Assembly: GCA_016214125.1 (NCBI GenBank) | Contig: JACRPC010000014.1 | Location: 62,001-126,000 of the forward strand | From: Rhodospirillales bacterium | GTDB taxonomy: Bacteria; Pseudomonadota; Alphaproteobacteria; Rhodospirillales; WMHbin7 | Direction of reading: 5' to 3' | Length of the DNA stretch: 64,000 nucleotides | Shown here: positions 63,462 through 64,000 of the stretch, piece after piece | Layout of the letters: each line of letters starts with the position of its first letter | Position numbering within the stretch: the stretch's first letter is position 1 | Position numbers and translations under genes: made by a program | Notes under the pieces: generated by a model | What the model saw: only the letters and a program-made list of their open reading frames with translations | Databases searched by the model: none | Told to the model about the DNA's origin: nothing

Positions 63462-64000
63462 TCACGCCTGTTTGGCGTCGATGATGCCGCGACGAATGTC
63501 GCGGGTGCGCCGGAACAGATCTTCCAGCACCTGACCCTCGCCCCAGCGGATGGCGCGCTGCAGGGCGGTCAGGTCCTCGTTGAAGCGCTGGAGCATTTCC
63601 AGCACCGCTTCCCGGTTGTTGAGAAAGACGTCGCGCCACATGATCGGATCGGAGGCGGCGATGCGCGTGAAATCGCGGAAGCCGCCGGCCGAATATTTGA
63701 TCACCTCGCCCTTCAGCGATTCCTCAAGATTGGTGGCGGTGCCGACGATGGTGTAGGCGATCAGGTGCGGCAGGTGCGAGGTGATCGCCAGCACCATGTC
63801 GTGATGGCCGGGGTCCATGATCTCGACCGTCATGCCCACCCCTTCCCACAGCGCGCGGGTGGCGTCGGTGGCGGCGGGATCGGTGCCGGGTGGCGGCGTG
63901 AGAATGCACCAACGCCCGTCGAACAGCTCGGCGAACCCGGCCTCGGGCCCCGACTTCTCGGTGCCGGCCACCGGATGGCCGGGCACCAGATGGACGCCTT
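63462..64000 (-). CDS. tyrC: Prephenate/arogenate dehydrogenase, 5' part beyond the window
   Basis: The C-terminal 179 codons of a TyrA-type dehydrogenase that makes tyrosine precursors: VPGHPVAGTEKSGPEAGFAELFDGR with the conserved His/Gly loop, then AITSHLPHLIAYTIV, SAGGFRDFTRIAASDPIMWRDVFLNN, all characteristic of prephenate dehydrogenases. The NAD-binding N-terminus is outside the window. The symbol tyrC follows common alphaproteobacterial use; tyrA is the alternative. Confidence 0.92.
   Translation of the reverse strand, partial: GVHLVPGHPVAGTEKSGPEAGFAELFDGRWCILTPPPGTDPAATDATRALWEGVGMTVEIMDPGHHDMVLAITSHLPHLIAYTIVGTATNLEESLKGEVIKYSAGGFRDFTRIAASDPIMWRDVFLNNREAVLEMLQRFNEDLTALQRAIRWGEGQVLEDLFRRTRDIRRGIIDAKQA

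Overview
The window is high-GC, densely packed chromosomal DNA from an alphaproteobacterium, most likely a Rhodospirillales-type organism. The evidence is the rne-amiC-mrcA-prfB order, the DUF1127/LysR pair, the many PAS histidine kinases, the YhdP-type AsmA protein and the uptake/sensor hydrogenase genes. The genus is inference only; no rRNA gene lies in the window. About 50 protein genes, one tRNA-Val and one tandem glycine riboswitch can be supported.

1-4.6 kb (minus): the uptake [NiFe] hydrogenase small subunit hupS (its 3' end is cut by the window start), the H2-sensing regulatory hydrogenase hupUV, and the nickel permease-like hupE. hupS and hupE each carry a near-identical sigma-54 -24/-12 promoter, and each has the same TTCCA-N5-TGGAA palindrome 63-86 bp upstream, so they look like one H2-responsive regulon. 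4.6-7.5 kb: two divergent PAS histidine kinases with overlapping promoters. 7.5-10.8 kb: an envelope-lipid cluster (lptG, a GT39/83-type glycosyltransferase, a PAP2 phosphatase). 10.8-11.6 kb: cobalamin adenosyltransferase and tRNA-Val(GAC).

11.6-22.5 kb: signalling. This holds cheW, a hybrid CheA with a C-terminal receiver, an AT-rich island with tiny membrane ORFs ahead of cheA, a Pit phosphate transporter with its DUF47 partner, a membrane sensor kinase, and a PAS-GGDEF-EAL protein whose second PAS keeps the FixL haem-binding His and both FixL arginines. 22.5-30.2 kb: housekeeping genes rne, amiC, mrcA and prfB, the last with the classic programmed +1 frameshift. 30.2-35.3 kb: a ChrB-domain/MFS pair, an orphan OmpR regulator, an FNR-box bacteriohemerythrin gene, a GcvA-like LysR gene divergent from a DUF1127 gene with two matching T-N11-A sites, and a pseudo-receiver protein. 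35.3-44.4 kb: bcp, glnE, a YhdP-like protein, tyrS and anmK.

44.4-52.7 kb: succinate dehydrogenase (sdhCDAB), a broken XRE remnant, and the glycine cleavage operon gcvT-H-PA-PB behind a tandem glycine riboswitch. 52.9-60 kb: a six-gene, mostly overlapping operon resembling hydrogenase-4/formate hydrogenlyase (hyfB, C, E, F, G, I order). Its large subunit has lost both NiFe-binding CxxC motifs (L1 reads RISGDSTVAH, L2 reads NCSYSG), so it should be an energy-converting hydrogenase-related (Ehr) complex rather than a hydrogenase. This is the most unusual system in the window. rlmJ is translationally coupled to its end. 60-64 kb: sppA, a kynurenine-formamidase-like hydrolase and the 3' part of a prephenate dehydrogenase gene cut by the window end.
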